Source: JAHELQ01 sp964491915
GTDB taxonomy: Bacteria > Acidobacteriota > Aminicenantia > UBA2199
Assembly (NCBI GenBank): GCA_964491915.1
Contig: CAZBHS010000007.1
Span: forward strand, 84,642 to 148,641
Direction: 5' to 3'
Length of the DNA stretch: 64,000 nucleotides
A program made the position numbers and the translations under genes. The notes below the pieces were generated by a model. The model made no database searches and was not told the DNA's origin. It worked only from the letters and a program-made list of their open reading frames with translations. This document shows positions 8,874 to 16,292 of this stretch, piece by piece (within the stretch, counting starts at the first letter, position 1; the number at the start of each line of letters is the position of its first letter).

Positions 8874-10111
8874 TTGTTGGTTTTTTTGATTCCCGGGCCA
8901 GGGAGTTCGACATCGGGCACATCATGGAGGAATTGCAATTGCTGACCGAAAGCGCCGGCGGGGAAGTGGTGGCGCAATTTCAGCAAAAACGGGCCGCTAA
9001 GGACAAAAGGTATCTCATCGGCAAAGGAAAAGTCGCTGAGATTAAAGAATTCATCGCTGAAAACGACATCGAGGCGGTGATTTTTTATAATAGTCTGAGC
9101 AATGTCCAACAACGCAACCTGGAACGTCTCATGGACGTCAAAGTGGTGGACCGGACCCGGTTGATACTGGATATCTTTGCCACCAGGGCCCGGACCCTCG
9201 TAGGTAAATTGCAGGTGGAACTCGCTCAATTATTGTACCTGTTGCCCCGCCTCACCGGAAAAGGAATCGAGCTCTCCCGTCTCGGCGGCGGCATCGGAAC
9301 CCGCGGTCCCGGAGAAACGCGATTGGAGGCGGATCGCCGGACCATCAAGAAACGGATTTCCATCATCAATAACCGCCTCGAAAAAGTCATCAAGGGCAGG
9401 GAATTGCAGCGGGAGGGGAGGGCGCTCTTCCCGGCGCCGGTAGTCTCGTTGGTGGGATATACATCCGCCGGTAAATCCACATTGTTCCACGCTTTGACCG
9501 GCCAGGAGGTGGTGACGTCGAGACAATTATTTTCTACCCTCGATCCGCTGCTAAGAAGGGTTGAATTGAACGATGTGGCGGAGGGGTACTATTTTTTACT
9601 GTCCGATACTGTCGGATTTATCAGGGATATGCCCAAAGAATTGTTCAAGTCGTTCCGCGCCACGCTGGAAGAGATGGGGGATTCGGATATGATCCTGCAT
9701 GTGGTGGATGTATCGAATCCAGATTACCTCAACCAGCGCAAAGAGGTGGAGAAGGTGCTCCGGGATATGAAGGTGCCGGATCAGAAAATCATTACCGTGT
9801 ATAACAAAATCGATCTTCTGGAGGGCCGCCCTGAAAGCGGCGGGGAGCCGTTGGAGCAATCGGCTTATGTATCGGCAAAAGAGAAGACAGGGATAACGGA
9901 TCTAAAAAAGATCATATTCAAGAAGTATTTTAGCGATTTTCGAAAGTACCATCTCTGCTTTCCATTTAACGCGGTGAATATCGATGCTATTGGACGCTGG
10001 GCCATTATTTTGAAGAAAGGTCAAAAAAACGGCAATATGACCATGGAAATATTGTGTTCGCGGGAAAACATGTTAAAATTTAAAGAAAAGCATGGAGGAT
10101 TTGTAAAATGA
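8858..10111 (+). CDS. hflX: GTPase HflX, ribosome-associated
   Basis: HflX is a ribosome-splitting and rescue GTPase. The 417-residue protein has the N-terminal HflX domain (VVAQFQQKRAAKDKRYLIGKGKV, cut short here to YLIGKGKV near residue 52), the linker LSRLGGGIGTRGPGETRLE, and then the G domain: G1 GYTSAGKST near 200, G3 DTVGFIRDMPKE near 248, and G4 NKIDLL near 313. A short C-terminal domain follows. The start lies inside the end of miaA, and the TGA overlaps the next ATG, so the three genes miaA, hflX and the TPR lipoprotein form one coupled operon. Confidence 0.95.
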   Translation: MERSIVVGFFDSRAREFDIGHIMEELQLLTESAGGEVVAQFQQKRAAKDKRYLIGKGKVAEIKEFIAENDIEAVIFYNSLSNVQQRNLERLMDVKVVDRTRLILDIFATRARTLVGKLQVELAQLLYLLPRLTGKGIELSRLGGGIGTRGPGETRLEADRRTIKKRISIINNRLEKVIKGRELQREGRALFPAPVVSLVGYTSAGKSTLFHALTGQEVVTSRQLFSTLDPLLRRVELNDVAEGYYFLLSDTVGFIRDMPKELFKSFRATLEEMGDSDMILHVVDVSNPDYLNQRKEVEKVLRDMKVPDQKIITVYNKIDLLEGRPESGGEPLEQSAYVSAKEKTGITDLKKIIFKKYFSDFRKYHLCFPFNAVNIDAIGRWAIILKKGQKNGNMTMEILCSRENMLKFKEKHGGFVK

Positions 10112-11439
10112 GGCTAGCGAGGTTATTGTCCATTGTAGCGATGGTCATTCTGTTAAATATAGTATCCGGCTGTGGCGGAGGCGGAGTCCGTGTGGATGTG
10201 AATGTTCCCAACCTTGATCCCGCTAAATCATACGATTCTCAATATATGGAAGGATGGGAAAACTTGAGGCGGGGAAAAGCGGGCCGGGCTCTCGAGAATT
10301 TCAAGCAGAGTTCCGTTGCTGATGAAAATCTTTATGTTGGCTTTGGATATGCTTTTTTGGTTCAAAATAAATTCAGTCTGGCGGCTCAGAATTTTCAGAA
10401 GGCGCTGGATTTATCCCCTGAAAATTTGCAGGCCCAATTGGGATTCGCCGCTTTATATGAGGCGCGGAAAGATATACGTAAAGCGTTTAACCTCTATTCC
10501 CGGTTGAGGGTGCAGTTTCCCGACAATCCCTGGGTCAAGGTCCGTTATGATTACATTAAATCCACAGAAACGGAAAAACACCTGAGAAAAGCAAGGGAAT
10601 ACCAGGATCAAGGAAGGGATGACGATTATATCAGCTCCTTGAAAAACGCCGCGCTCTATTCCCCGGAAACCATTGATATTAAAATTCAGATAGCAGAATT
10701 CTTTCAACAAAAAGAGGATTTCCTCCAGGCTATCACCTACTATGAGGAGATCCTGGAGACCTACCCCAACAAAGAAGATATTTTGTTTAAATTGGCGGGT
10801 GCGTTCGAGCAAATGGAAAAGTATGATTCCGCCATTGTGATCTACAAAAAAATATTGGAATTGAAACCCGGCGATATTGACATCAGCAACCGCATCAATG
10901 ATTTAAAAGTGAAATTTTACGATATGGATTTGCCGGAGAAATTCAAGAATATTTTCTTTAAAAATGTCGTCAACCGTGAAGACCTGGCAGCCTTGATCGG
11001 TCATTATTTCGATAAATTTCTCGAAATAAGGGGAGTGCCGGAGATTATCACGGATATCGCCAACTCCTATGCCCGTGAATATATTATCAAGGTTTGCACT
11101 CTGGGAATCATGAAGTTGAGACCTGACCATAGCTTTGGAATGGGAGACCGTTCCGGATTCGATGTCAATCGTGCCGGCTTTGCCGTGGTCATGCATTCGT
11201 TGCTCAAGTTTTTGGAGCGGGAAGGTTATATGCTGAAATTCACACCGTTGGAAGAAGTTCTAGAACCGGCGGATATTTCCCCTCTCCATAAAAATTACAC
11301 TATCATCAAATTCATGATGAATGCCCAATTGTTGAAATTGGATGATTCGAGGGCTTTCAACCCCACATATGATGTATCTCCCTCTGAAGCCATCATGGCT
11401 TTAAAAAAGATATTGAGAAGTATTGAAATTAACGAATAA
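10108..11439 (+). CDS. TPR-repeat lipoprotein with SLH-like C-terminus
   Basis: A 443-residue exported protein. The N-terminus has a hydrophobic stretch ending in the lipobox VSGC at about residue 22, so it should be a lipoprotein. Residues 50-260 hold several tetratricopeptide-type helices (for example GFGYAFLVQNKFSLAAQNF and ALDLSPENLQAQLGFAALYE). The last 110 residues (VNRAGFAVVMHSLL, then AFNPTYDVSPSEAIMALKKI) resemble S-layer-homology repeats in spacing, which could anchor it to the envelope; this part is inference. It starts on an ATGA overlap with hflX. The product probably scaffolds an envelope complex; no enzymatic motif is seen. Confidence 0.7.
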   Translation: MRLARLLSIVAMVILLNIVSGCGGGGVRVDVNVPNLDPAKSYDSQYMEGWENLRRGKAGRALENFKQSSVADENLYVGFGYAFLVQNKFSLAAQNFQKALDLSPENLQAQLGFAALYEARKDIRKAFNLYSRLRVQFPDNPWVKVRYDYIKSTETEKHLRKAREYQDQGRDDDYISSLKNAALYSPETIDIKIQIAEFFQQKEDFLQAITYYEEILETYPNKEDILFKLAGAFEQMEKYDSAIVIYKKILELKPGDIDISNRINDLKVKFYDMDLPEKFKNIFFKNVVNREDLAALIGHYFDKFLEIRGVPEIITDIANSYAREYIIKVCTLGIMKLRPDHSFGMGDRSGFDVNRAGFAVVMHSLLKFLEREGYMLKFTPLEEVLEPADISPLHKNYTIIKFMMNAQLLKLDDSRAFNPTYDVSPSEAIMALKKILRSIEINE

Positions 11440-11451
11440 ACCTTCGGATAT

Positions 11452-11488
11452 AAAAAAAGGGCATGATCTCGGATCATGCCCTTTTTTT
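11452..11488. terminator. bidirectional rho-independent terminator
   Basis: A perfect 10-bp stem (GGGCATGATC at 11459-11468 with GATCATGCCC at 11472-11481) has a 3-base loop, seven T residues on the right and seven A residues on the left. It can end transcription of the TPR lipoprotein gene on the plus strand and of the DUF4412 gene on the minus strand. Confidence 0.92.
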
Positions 11489-11512
11489 ATTTGTGCGTTG
11501 GTAGCTTCGTAA

Positions 11513-12256
11513 TTACTGCTTCATGTCGCCCATGGACATTTTGTCTTTTTTCGTATATCCTTCGGGAACCGCATAGACGTTGGCGTCAGCGGATTTTTTC
11601 GAGATTTCCAATACTTCGGTTTTGGACTTGACATCAGCGCCCATCATATTCATGGCCATCTCGACTTCGATCCAATAACCTTTGACTTTCTTCATTTCCT
11701 GGATCGCTGCATCGCTCAAACGCATCTGGGCTTTCATCATGTTATCCATCATCATCTTCATGACGCCTTCCCAATCAAACGGAACATCCGTGCTGGCCCA
11801 GACCTTCATGTTCATGACCATCGGCATTCCCATCATGCTCATTTCCATTTTAACGTCATAACCGTTGCATTTCCATGCCTGAATGGTTTTGGCGCCGTTG
11901 TTGGGCGTGGTTGTCACTTTCAAGGAACCCATCATCGACTCCATCATTCCCCGCATCTGTTCGGGCATATATTTGGAGATATCCACAGGGAGCGCCATTT
12001 CGATATAGGACTTGTTGCCGTGGTTCACCATGTACATGACCTTTTTGCCGGTGTCCAGGAGCATGGATACATCTTTTGTATGGGTGGCCATTTTTGAATC
12101 GGCAATCCAGATTTCCTGGATCTGGTCTTTTGCAGGCTGAGTCTGGCCCATCATGCTGACCGCATCTGTGTGCTGGTTTTGTTTGATATAGATATCCGCG
12201 CTCAAGAATGTAAATGTGACCAAGACTACCGCGATAATAGTGATTAATCTTTTCAT
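11513..12256 (-). CDS. exported methionine-rich DUF4412-like protein
   Basis: A 247-residue protein with a signal peptide (MKRLITIIAVVLVTFTFLSA). The mature part resembles DUF4412 periplasmic or outer-membrane proteins: MATHTKDVSMLLDTGKKVMY, then NHGNKSYIEM, WKCNGYDVKMEMS and YWIEVEMAMNMMG. Methionines are strikingly frequent, with runs such as MMGMPMVMNM and MKMMMDNMMK. This could mean metal (copper/silver) contact or oxidant scavenging, but that is inference. The start at 12256 is chosen because the minus strand reads AGGAGGAG about 6 bases before that ATG; an upstream in-frame extension to 12340 lacks signal-peptide logic. Confidence 0.7.
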   Translation of the reverse strand: MKRLITIIAVVLVTFTFLSADIYIKQNQHTDAVSMMGQTQPAKDQIQEIWIADSKMATHTKDVSMLLDTGKKVMYMVNHGNKSYIEMALPVDISKYMPEQMRGMMESMMGSLKVTTTPNNGAKTIQAWKCNGYDVKMEMSMMGMPMVMNMKVWASTDVPFDWEGVMKMMMDNMMKAQMRLSDAAIQEMKKVKGYWIEVEMAMNMMGADVKSKTEVLEISKKSADANVYAVPEGYTKKDKMSMGDMKQ

Positions 12257-12359
12257 TTCTCCTCCTGCTAGAGTATATTTGGTTTTTTTAGAGATTTTAA
12301 TAGTAGCTGGTTGCTTGCAAATTGTCAAGAATAAAAACAAAAAAGCGGAGTCTTCCGTC

Positions 12360-12388
12360 TTGTGGGTTAGGGTTTTTTTTGATATAAT
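12360..12388 (+). promoter_or_regulatory. promoter of tRNA-Arg
   Basis: TTGTGG at 12360-12365 and TATAAT at 12383-12388 have a 17-base spacer. The expected start is near 12395, just before the mature tRNA at 12402. Confidence 0.65.
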
Positions 12389-12401
12389 GCAAATTCCGGG
12401 T

Positions 12402-12474
12402 GCGCCTGTAGCTCAGAGGATAGAGTGTCGGTCTCCGGAACCGAAGGCCGGGCGTTCGAATCGCCCCAGGCGCA
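12402..12474 (+). tRNA. tRNA-Arg (anticodon CCG)
   Basis: The 73 bases fold with acceptor GCGCCTG/CAGGCGC, D-arm CTC/GAG, anticodon stem TCGGT/ACCGA with loop CTCCGGA (anticodon CCG, reading CGG), T-arm GGGCG-TTCGAAT-CGCCC, and discriminator A. CCA is not encoded (the DNA reads CTTA), unlike tRNA-Ala in this window, so a CCA-adding enzyme is required. Its 3' end is 1 base from the stop codon of the convergent serine hydrolase gene. Confidence 0.92.
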
Positions 12475-12475
12475 C

Positions 12476-14113
12476 TTATAATAAGTTATACAATATGTAT
12501 CTCCAATAATAACCGATCCCCACCAAATGCCATTTCAGCAAAAATATGATGAATACCAACGTCATAATGGTTAAGGCCGTATAGTGATGTCTGCCTCCGG
12601 AGGAAAGATACCTCTTTTTCCAGATGTAGATGGTGAATGATACCGGCATGATTGTCCACACAGTCAATATAGTGGGCAATGCCAGGGTTAGGTTCTGGAA
12701 GAGGGAGATGCCGTCGAAATAGCCCGGCAGTTCATGCCAGTAGAGCAACGCCGGGAATTGCCGGATCGCGCCCATCAACCAAAGCCCCATGAATGCCGCG
12801 ATAGTTCCGGTGAATCTGGCTAAAAAAATGATGATGGCCCGTCGTCTAAAATAGATCCTGAATTTTTTGCGGACGATATCGACAATCAGTAATAGGGGCC
12901 AGAATACCACGGTAAACAGAAAAACCACACTGCAAATCAAAAGAAGGACCTGCTCCAAATGGCTGAGCAAGGTTTGCCTGCCGGTACTCTTGCGGATGAT
13001 TTCACCTAACTTCCGCTTTTGCTTCGCTATTATGGCTGTTTGAGCTCCGGCACCGATAAAATGTTCCAGGAATAATAATGCCGCCGGGGAATTCAGCACA
13101 TTGCCGTTGTGCAGGCTGAAGGGTTCGCTCAATTTGTCGCTGTTGGCGAAGAGGATGAAGGTGATGTCATGCTGGGGAATTTTTAAAATGAGGGTCGAGG
13201 CGGCGTCGGGGTGATAGCCGTAATGCCAATACAGATCAGTATCTCCAAATGTTTGCGCGAACCACCCCAGACCATGGGGCAATGCGTTGCCTCTGGAGGA
13301 TTGAAAGGGTGCGAACATTTGTTCCCGGCTTTCGGCGGAGATTAATTGGCCCGAATCAATGGCAATATCGAACGCCGCCATATCCGTGACCGTAGAGATC
13401 AAACCGCCGGCGGTAGTGAAGGCGAATTGGTAATCGGACGGTGTTATCGCTCCGCCGGCCTTCATCCGGTATACTCTGGTTTGCCGGTCGTAGACATTGG
13501 CGAACCGTTCGAGATTATTCAGGCAATCTTCCTGCCCCAATTCCCGGCAACAGGGGGCGGTAAAAGTGAGATTCAGAGGTTGGATGATCCTCTCGATCAG
13601 CAGATCTCCAAAACATTGCCCCGTGGTGTTGCGGATAATGTGAGACAACCACCCGTATCGCATCCCGCTGTAATGGTAATAGGTTCCGGGAATGTACTCC
13701 GAGGTATGGCTCAACAGGTGTCTCACGGTAATCTTATCGGCGTTCTTTTTTTCGAGTCCATAGTCTTTCACCGGACGGTCCAGGTTGATTTTGCCCTCTT
13801 GCGCCAACCGCATGACGAGCGCCGCTGTAAATGTCTTGGTTAACGAATCGATTCTGAAAGGGGTTTCGGGTCTCATAGCCACCCCTTTCTCTTCATCATT
13901 GTATCCAAAGCCCTTTGTCCATATCGTGGTCCGGTTTTTGACAATGGCGGCGGACATCCCGGGAATCTTCAATTCTTGTCTCAATTGTTCCAATTTTTTT
14001 TCGAATTCCTGTAATCCGTCATCCGCAAGATTCACTGCATCCTGCGGGTATACTAAACCTCCGCTCACAAGACTAAGGAGTACGCACGCCCATATTATTT
14101 TCCGGTTCATCAT
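12476..14113 (-). CDS. exported serine hydrolase, class C beta-lactamase/PBP-like family
   Basis: With the ATG at 14113 the protein has 545 residues. A signal peptide (IIWACVLLSLVSGGLVYPQ) is followed by a beta-lactamase-type domain. S90-L-T-K93 in RIDSLTKTF is the SxxK nucleophile and base, HTSEYIPGTYYHYSG supplies the YxN-like element as Tyr-Ser-Gly, and HYGYHPDAAST resembles the HxG-type third motif. The last 160 residues contain about four hydrophobic segments, so the catalytic domain is tethered to the membrane. Such proteins act as peptidases or esterases; true beta-lactamase activity cannot be claimed. An extra seven codons upstream are possible, but the signal peptide favours 14113 or 14110. 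Confidence 0.8.
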   Translation of the reverse strand: MMNRKIIWACVLLSLVSGGLVYPQDAVNLADDGLQEFEKKLEQLRQELKIPGMSAAIVKNRTTIWTKGFGYNDEEKGVAMRPETPFRIDSLTKTFTAALVMRLAQEGKINLDRPVKDYGLEKKNADKITVRHLLSHTSEYIPGTYYHYSGMRYGWLSHIIRNTTGQCFGDLLIERIIQPLNLTFTAPCCRELGQEDCLNNLERFANVYDRQTRVYRMKAGGAITPSDYQFAFTTAGGLISTVTDMAAFDIAIDSGQLISAESREQMFAPFQSSRGNALPHGLGWFAQTFGDTDLYWHYGYHPDAASTLILKIPQHDITFILFANSDKLSEPFSLHNGNVLNSPAALLFLEHFIGAGAQTAIIAKQKRKLGEIIRKSTGRQTLLSHLEQVLLLICSVVFLFTVVFWPLLLIVDIVRKKFRIYFRRRAIIIFLARFTGTIAAFMGLWLMGAIRQFPALLYWHELPGYFDGISLFQNLTLALPTILTVWTIMPVSFTIYIWKKRYLSSGGRHHYTALTIMTLVFIIFLLKWHLVGIGYYWRYILYNLL

Positions 14114-14241
14114 ACCATTGTGTTGGCCCCGCAATTTAAAGCCGCTAAATTAAATTATATTTTATTCTGGAAATAATTTCAATTTGGAACTAATTTTGAA
14201 CCGCGGCTTTGCATTTTTTACTAGATCCGCGCAATTATTAT

Positions 14242-14270
14242 TTGACAAAGTAACGGTTTTTTTTTATACT
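14242..14270 (+). promoter_or_regulatory. promoter of methyltransferase gene
   Basis: TTGACA at 14242-14247, a 17-base spacer and TATACT at 14265-14270, with the start expected near 14277. It is a near-consensus sigma70-type promoter in an AT-rich divergent gap. Confidence 0.72.
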
Positions 14271-14328
14271 GTTTATAAGTATTATAAATAAAAACAAAGA
14301 TATATTCGAGGAAGGAGAGGTTTTGGAA

Positions 14329-15075
14329 GTGAAAATTAATGAGGTCATCGAGGAAATCGCCCGGCTACCGCAGGATTGGCATGGAGCCGGCACAGTATCG
14401 CACCCGGTGCTGGAGACTATCTGGAAGCATGCGGAGGCGTTGGGGGAGATCCAGCGGTCAGTTGAGACGGGATCAGGGAAAACGACATTGTTGTTCTGCC
14501 GGTTGTCCAGTCATCATACGGTATTTGCCTGTGACTTCGGGAATAGTATCTCGAAGGTGCGGGAATCGTCATTGTTTAAAAAGGAGAGGGTGGTCTTTGT
14601 GGAAGGCCCCACCCAGAGAACACTTCCGACTTACACATTCGATCATCCCCTTTGTCTGGCTTTAATCGATGGTCCGCACGGGTATCCTTTCCCCGACATG
14701 GAATATTACTATTTTTATCCCCAAATCAAAGAGGGCGGTCTTCTATTGGTGGACGACATTCAAATCCCCTCCATCCGCAGAATGTACGACATTATCGAAG
14801 CTGGGGAAATGTTCGACCTGTTGGAAGTCGTCGATAACATGGCTTTTTTCCGGCGCACCGCGGCGCCGCTAATCAATCCTTACGGTGATAATTGGTGGTT
14901 GCAAGGTTACAACAAAGCCGCCTACGAGGCGATGATGAATTGCCGGAAGCCTCAGGAGGAAAGTGGTAATGCTATCCAATCACCTTCATTCATGCAATTC
15001 TTGGCTAAAAACACTCCGGCCTTTGCCAGGGCTCTCGTTCCCCGTAAAGTGAAACGTCGGCTTTTGGGGAAATAA
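14329..15075 (+). CDS. class I SAM-dependent methyltransferase-like protein
   Basis: About 248 residues. SVETGSGKTTLLFC near residue 45 fits the glycine-rich SAM loop (E-T-G-S-G), and CLALIDGPHGYPFPD near 108 followed by GGLLLVDD fits the acidic and post-IV strands of the Methyltransf_24-type fold found next to glycosyl or cell-surface genes. The substrate is unknown. A TTG at 14323 is in frame, but GTG at 14329 is preferred: GGAGAGG ends 8 bases before it, against only 2 bases for the TTG. It is a stand-alone gene with its own strong promoter. Confidence 0.7.
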   Translation: MKINEVIEEIARLPQDWHGAGTVSHPVLETIWKHAEALGEIQRSVETGSGKTTLLFCRLSSHHTVFACDFGNSISKVRESSLFKKERVVFVEGPTQRTLPTYTFDHPLCLALIDGPHGYPFPDMEYYYFYPQIKEGGLLLVDDIQIPSIRRMYDIIEAGEMFDLLEVVDNMAFFRRTAAPLINPYGDNWWLQGYNKAAYEAMMNCRKPQEESGNAIQSPSFMQFLAKNTPAFARALVPRKVKRRLLGK

Positions 15076-15117
15076 ATCTTGATTTAGTCCTTTACTTTTT
15101 TGTAATTTTTTTAGGTC

Positions 15118-15146
15118 TTGAAATGAAGAATGGAATTCCGTAGAAT
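15118..15146 (+). promoter_or_regulatory. promoter of Ycf48-like gene (leaderless)
   Basis: TTGAAA at 15118-15123, 17-base spacer, TAGAAT at 15141-15146. The ATG begins 7 bases after the last base of the -10 box, so the predicted transcription start is the A of the start codon. Confidence 0.6.
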
Positions 15147-15152
15147 GGAAAG

Positions 15153-16241
15153 ATGATACGTGCATTGTTGAATAGCTGTTTTGGTCACGCGTTTGTGCTT
15201 TTTTTGGTTATACTTCCCGCCATTGGATGTGGAACATCCACAGCCCCGGTTCCATTGATCAAAGGTTTTGAATGGCGGCTTCAACATGGAGGGACAACGG
15301 CCGGTCTCCGGGGTCTGTGCGCGGTAAGCTCCGAGATCGCCTGGTTCAGCGGAGCCGAAGGGACTGTGGGACGCACTGTGAACGGAGGCTCTACATGGGA
15401 ATTGGTCAAGGTCCCTGGGGCCGAAAATGTGGATTTTCGCGATATCGAAGCCTTCGATGACCAAACCGCTGTCATTATGGGAGTGGCCTCTCCGGCGAAA
15501 TTTTACAAGACCGCGGACGGCGGAGAGACCTGGCAATTGGTCTATCACAACGCAACCAAAGAGGTCTTTTTCAATTCCATGGGATTCTGGGACCGGATGA
15601 ACGGGATTGCGGTGAGCGATCCGGTGGGTGGGCGTTTTTTGTTGATTCGCACCAATGATGGCGGCGATACCTGGACAGAGATTCCCTTTGACAATCGTCC
15701 GGCCGCCATTCCCGGCGAAGCCCAATTCGCCGCTAGCGGGACCTGCTTGCGAGTCCAGGGAGCAAGCGATGTGCGCTTCGTCACCGGAGGAGCCGCGGCC
15801 CGGCTGTTTTATTCGGCCGATAGAGGGGACCATTGGCGGGTTATCGAAACGCCTATCATTAGCGGAACATCATCCGAAGGCATCTATTCCGTCGCCTTTC
15901 GCGACAAGGAATGCGGCATCGTCACCGGCGGCGATTTTCAAAAAGTCGAACAAAAGACCCGGCTGGCGGCCATCACCCATGACGGCGGCAAAATCTGGAC
16001 CAATATCTCTGAGTCGCAGCTCGGCGGTCTCAGGGAATGCGCGACTTTTTTTGCTTCGCCATACCAGGATTCAATCCTGGTCATCGGACCGTCCGGCGCC
16101 GAGTTCTCCGTTGATTGCGGAGCTTCCTGGACCGCCGCTCCCATCAAGGATATCCATAGCATCAGCCTCTGTCCCGGCGGAACCACCGGTTGGGGCGTGG
16201 GGGCCGATGGAAAAATCGTCCGCTTCACCGCCATTTTCTAA
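15153..16241 (+). CDS. Ycf48-like/BNR-repeat beta-propeller lipoprotein
   Basis: A 362-residue exported protein. The N-terminal hydrophobic segment ends in the lipobox PAIGC near residue 26. The mature part has six Asp-box-like turns of the form xGGxTW (GGSTWELV, GGETWQLV, GGDTWTEI, RGDHWRVI, GGKIWTNI, CGASWTAA), typical of sialidase-fold or Ycf48-type propellers. Catalytic sialidase residues are not evident, so a binding or assembly role is likelier than hydrolysis. It lies 51 bases before three peptidase genes and is probably expressed with them. The start codon coincides with the predicted transcription start. Confidence 0.75.
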   Translation: MIRALLNSCFGHAFVLFLVILPAIGCGTSTAPVPLIKGFEWRLQHGGTTAGLRGLCAVSSEIAWFSGAEGTVGRTVNGGSTWELVKVPGAENVDFRDIEAFDDQTAVIMGVASPAKFYKTADGGETWQLVYHNATKEVFFNSMGFWDRMNGIAVSDPVGGRFLLIRTNDGGDTWTEIPFDNRPAAIPGEAQFAASGTCLRVQGASDVRFVTGGAAARLFYSADRGDHWRVIETPIISGTSSEGIYSVAFRDKECGIVTGGDFQKVEQKTRLAAITHDGGKIWTNISESQLGGLRECATFFASPYQDSILVIGPSGAEFSVDCGASWTAAPIKDIHSISLCPGGTTGWGVGADGKIVRFTAIF

Positions 16242-16292
16242 AGGGAACGAATACTTCTGCTTTGCAGTTGAATATAAAAAAAGGAGCTTTTA

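Noticed and set aside
12476..14113. Antibiotic-resistance beta-lactamase
   Set aside because: SxxK is present, but the membrane-tethered C-terminus and Tyr-Ser-Gly motif fit the broad serine hydrolase/PBP-like family; resistance cannot be inferred.
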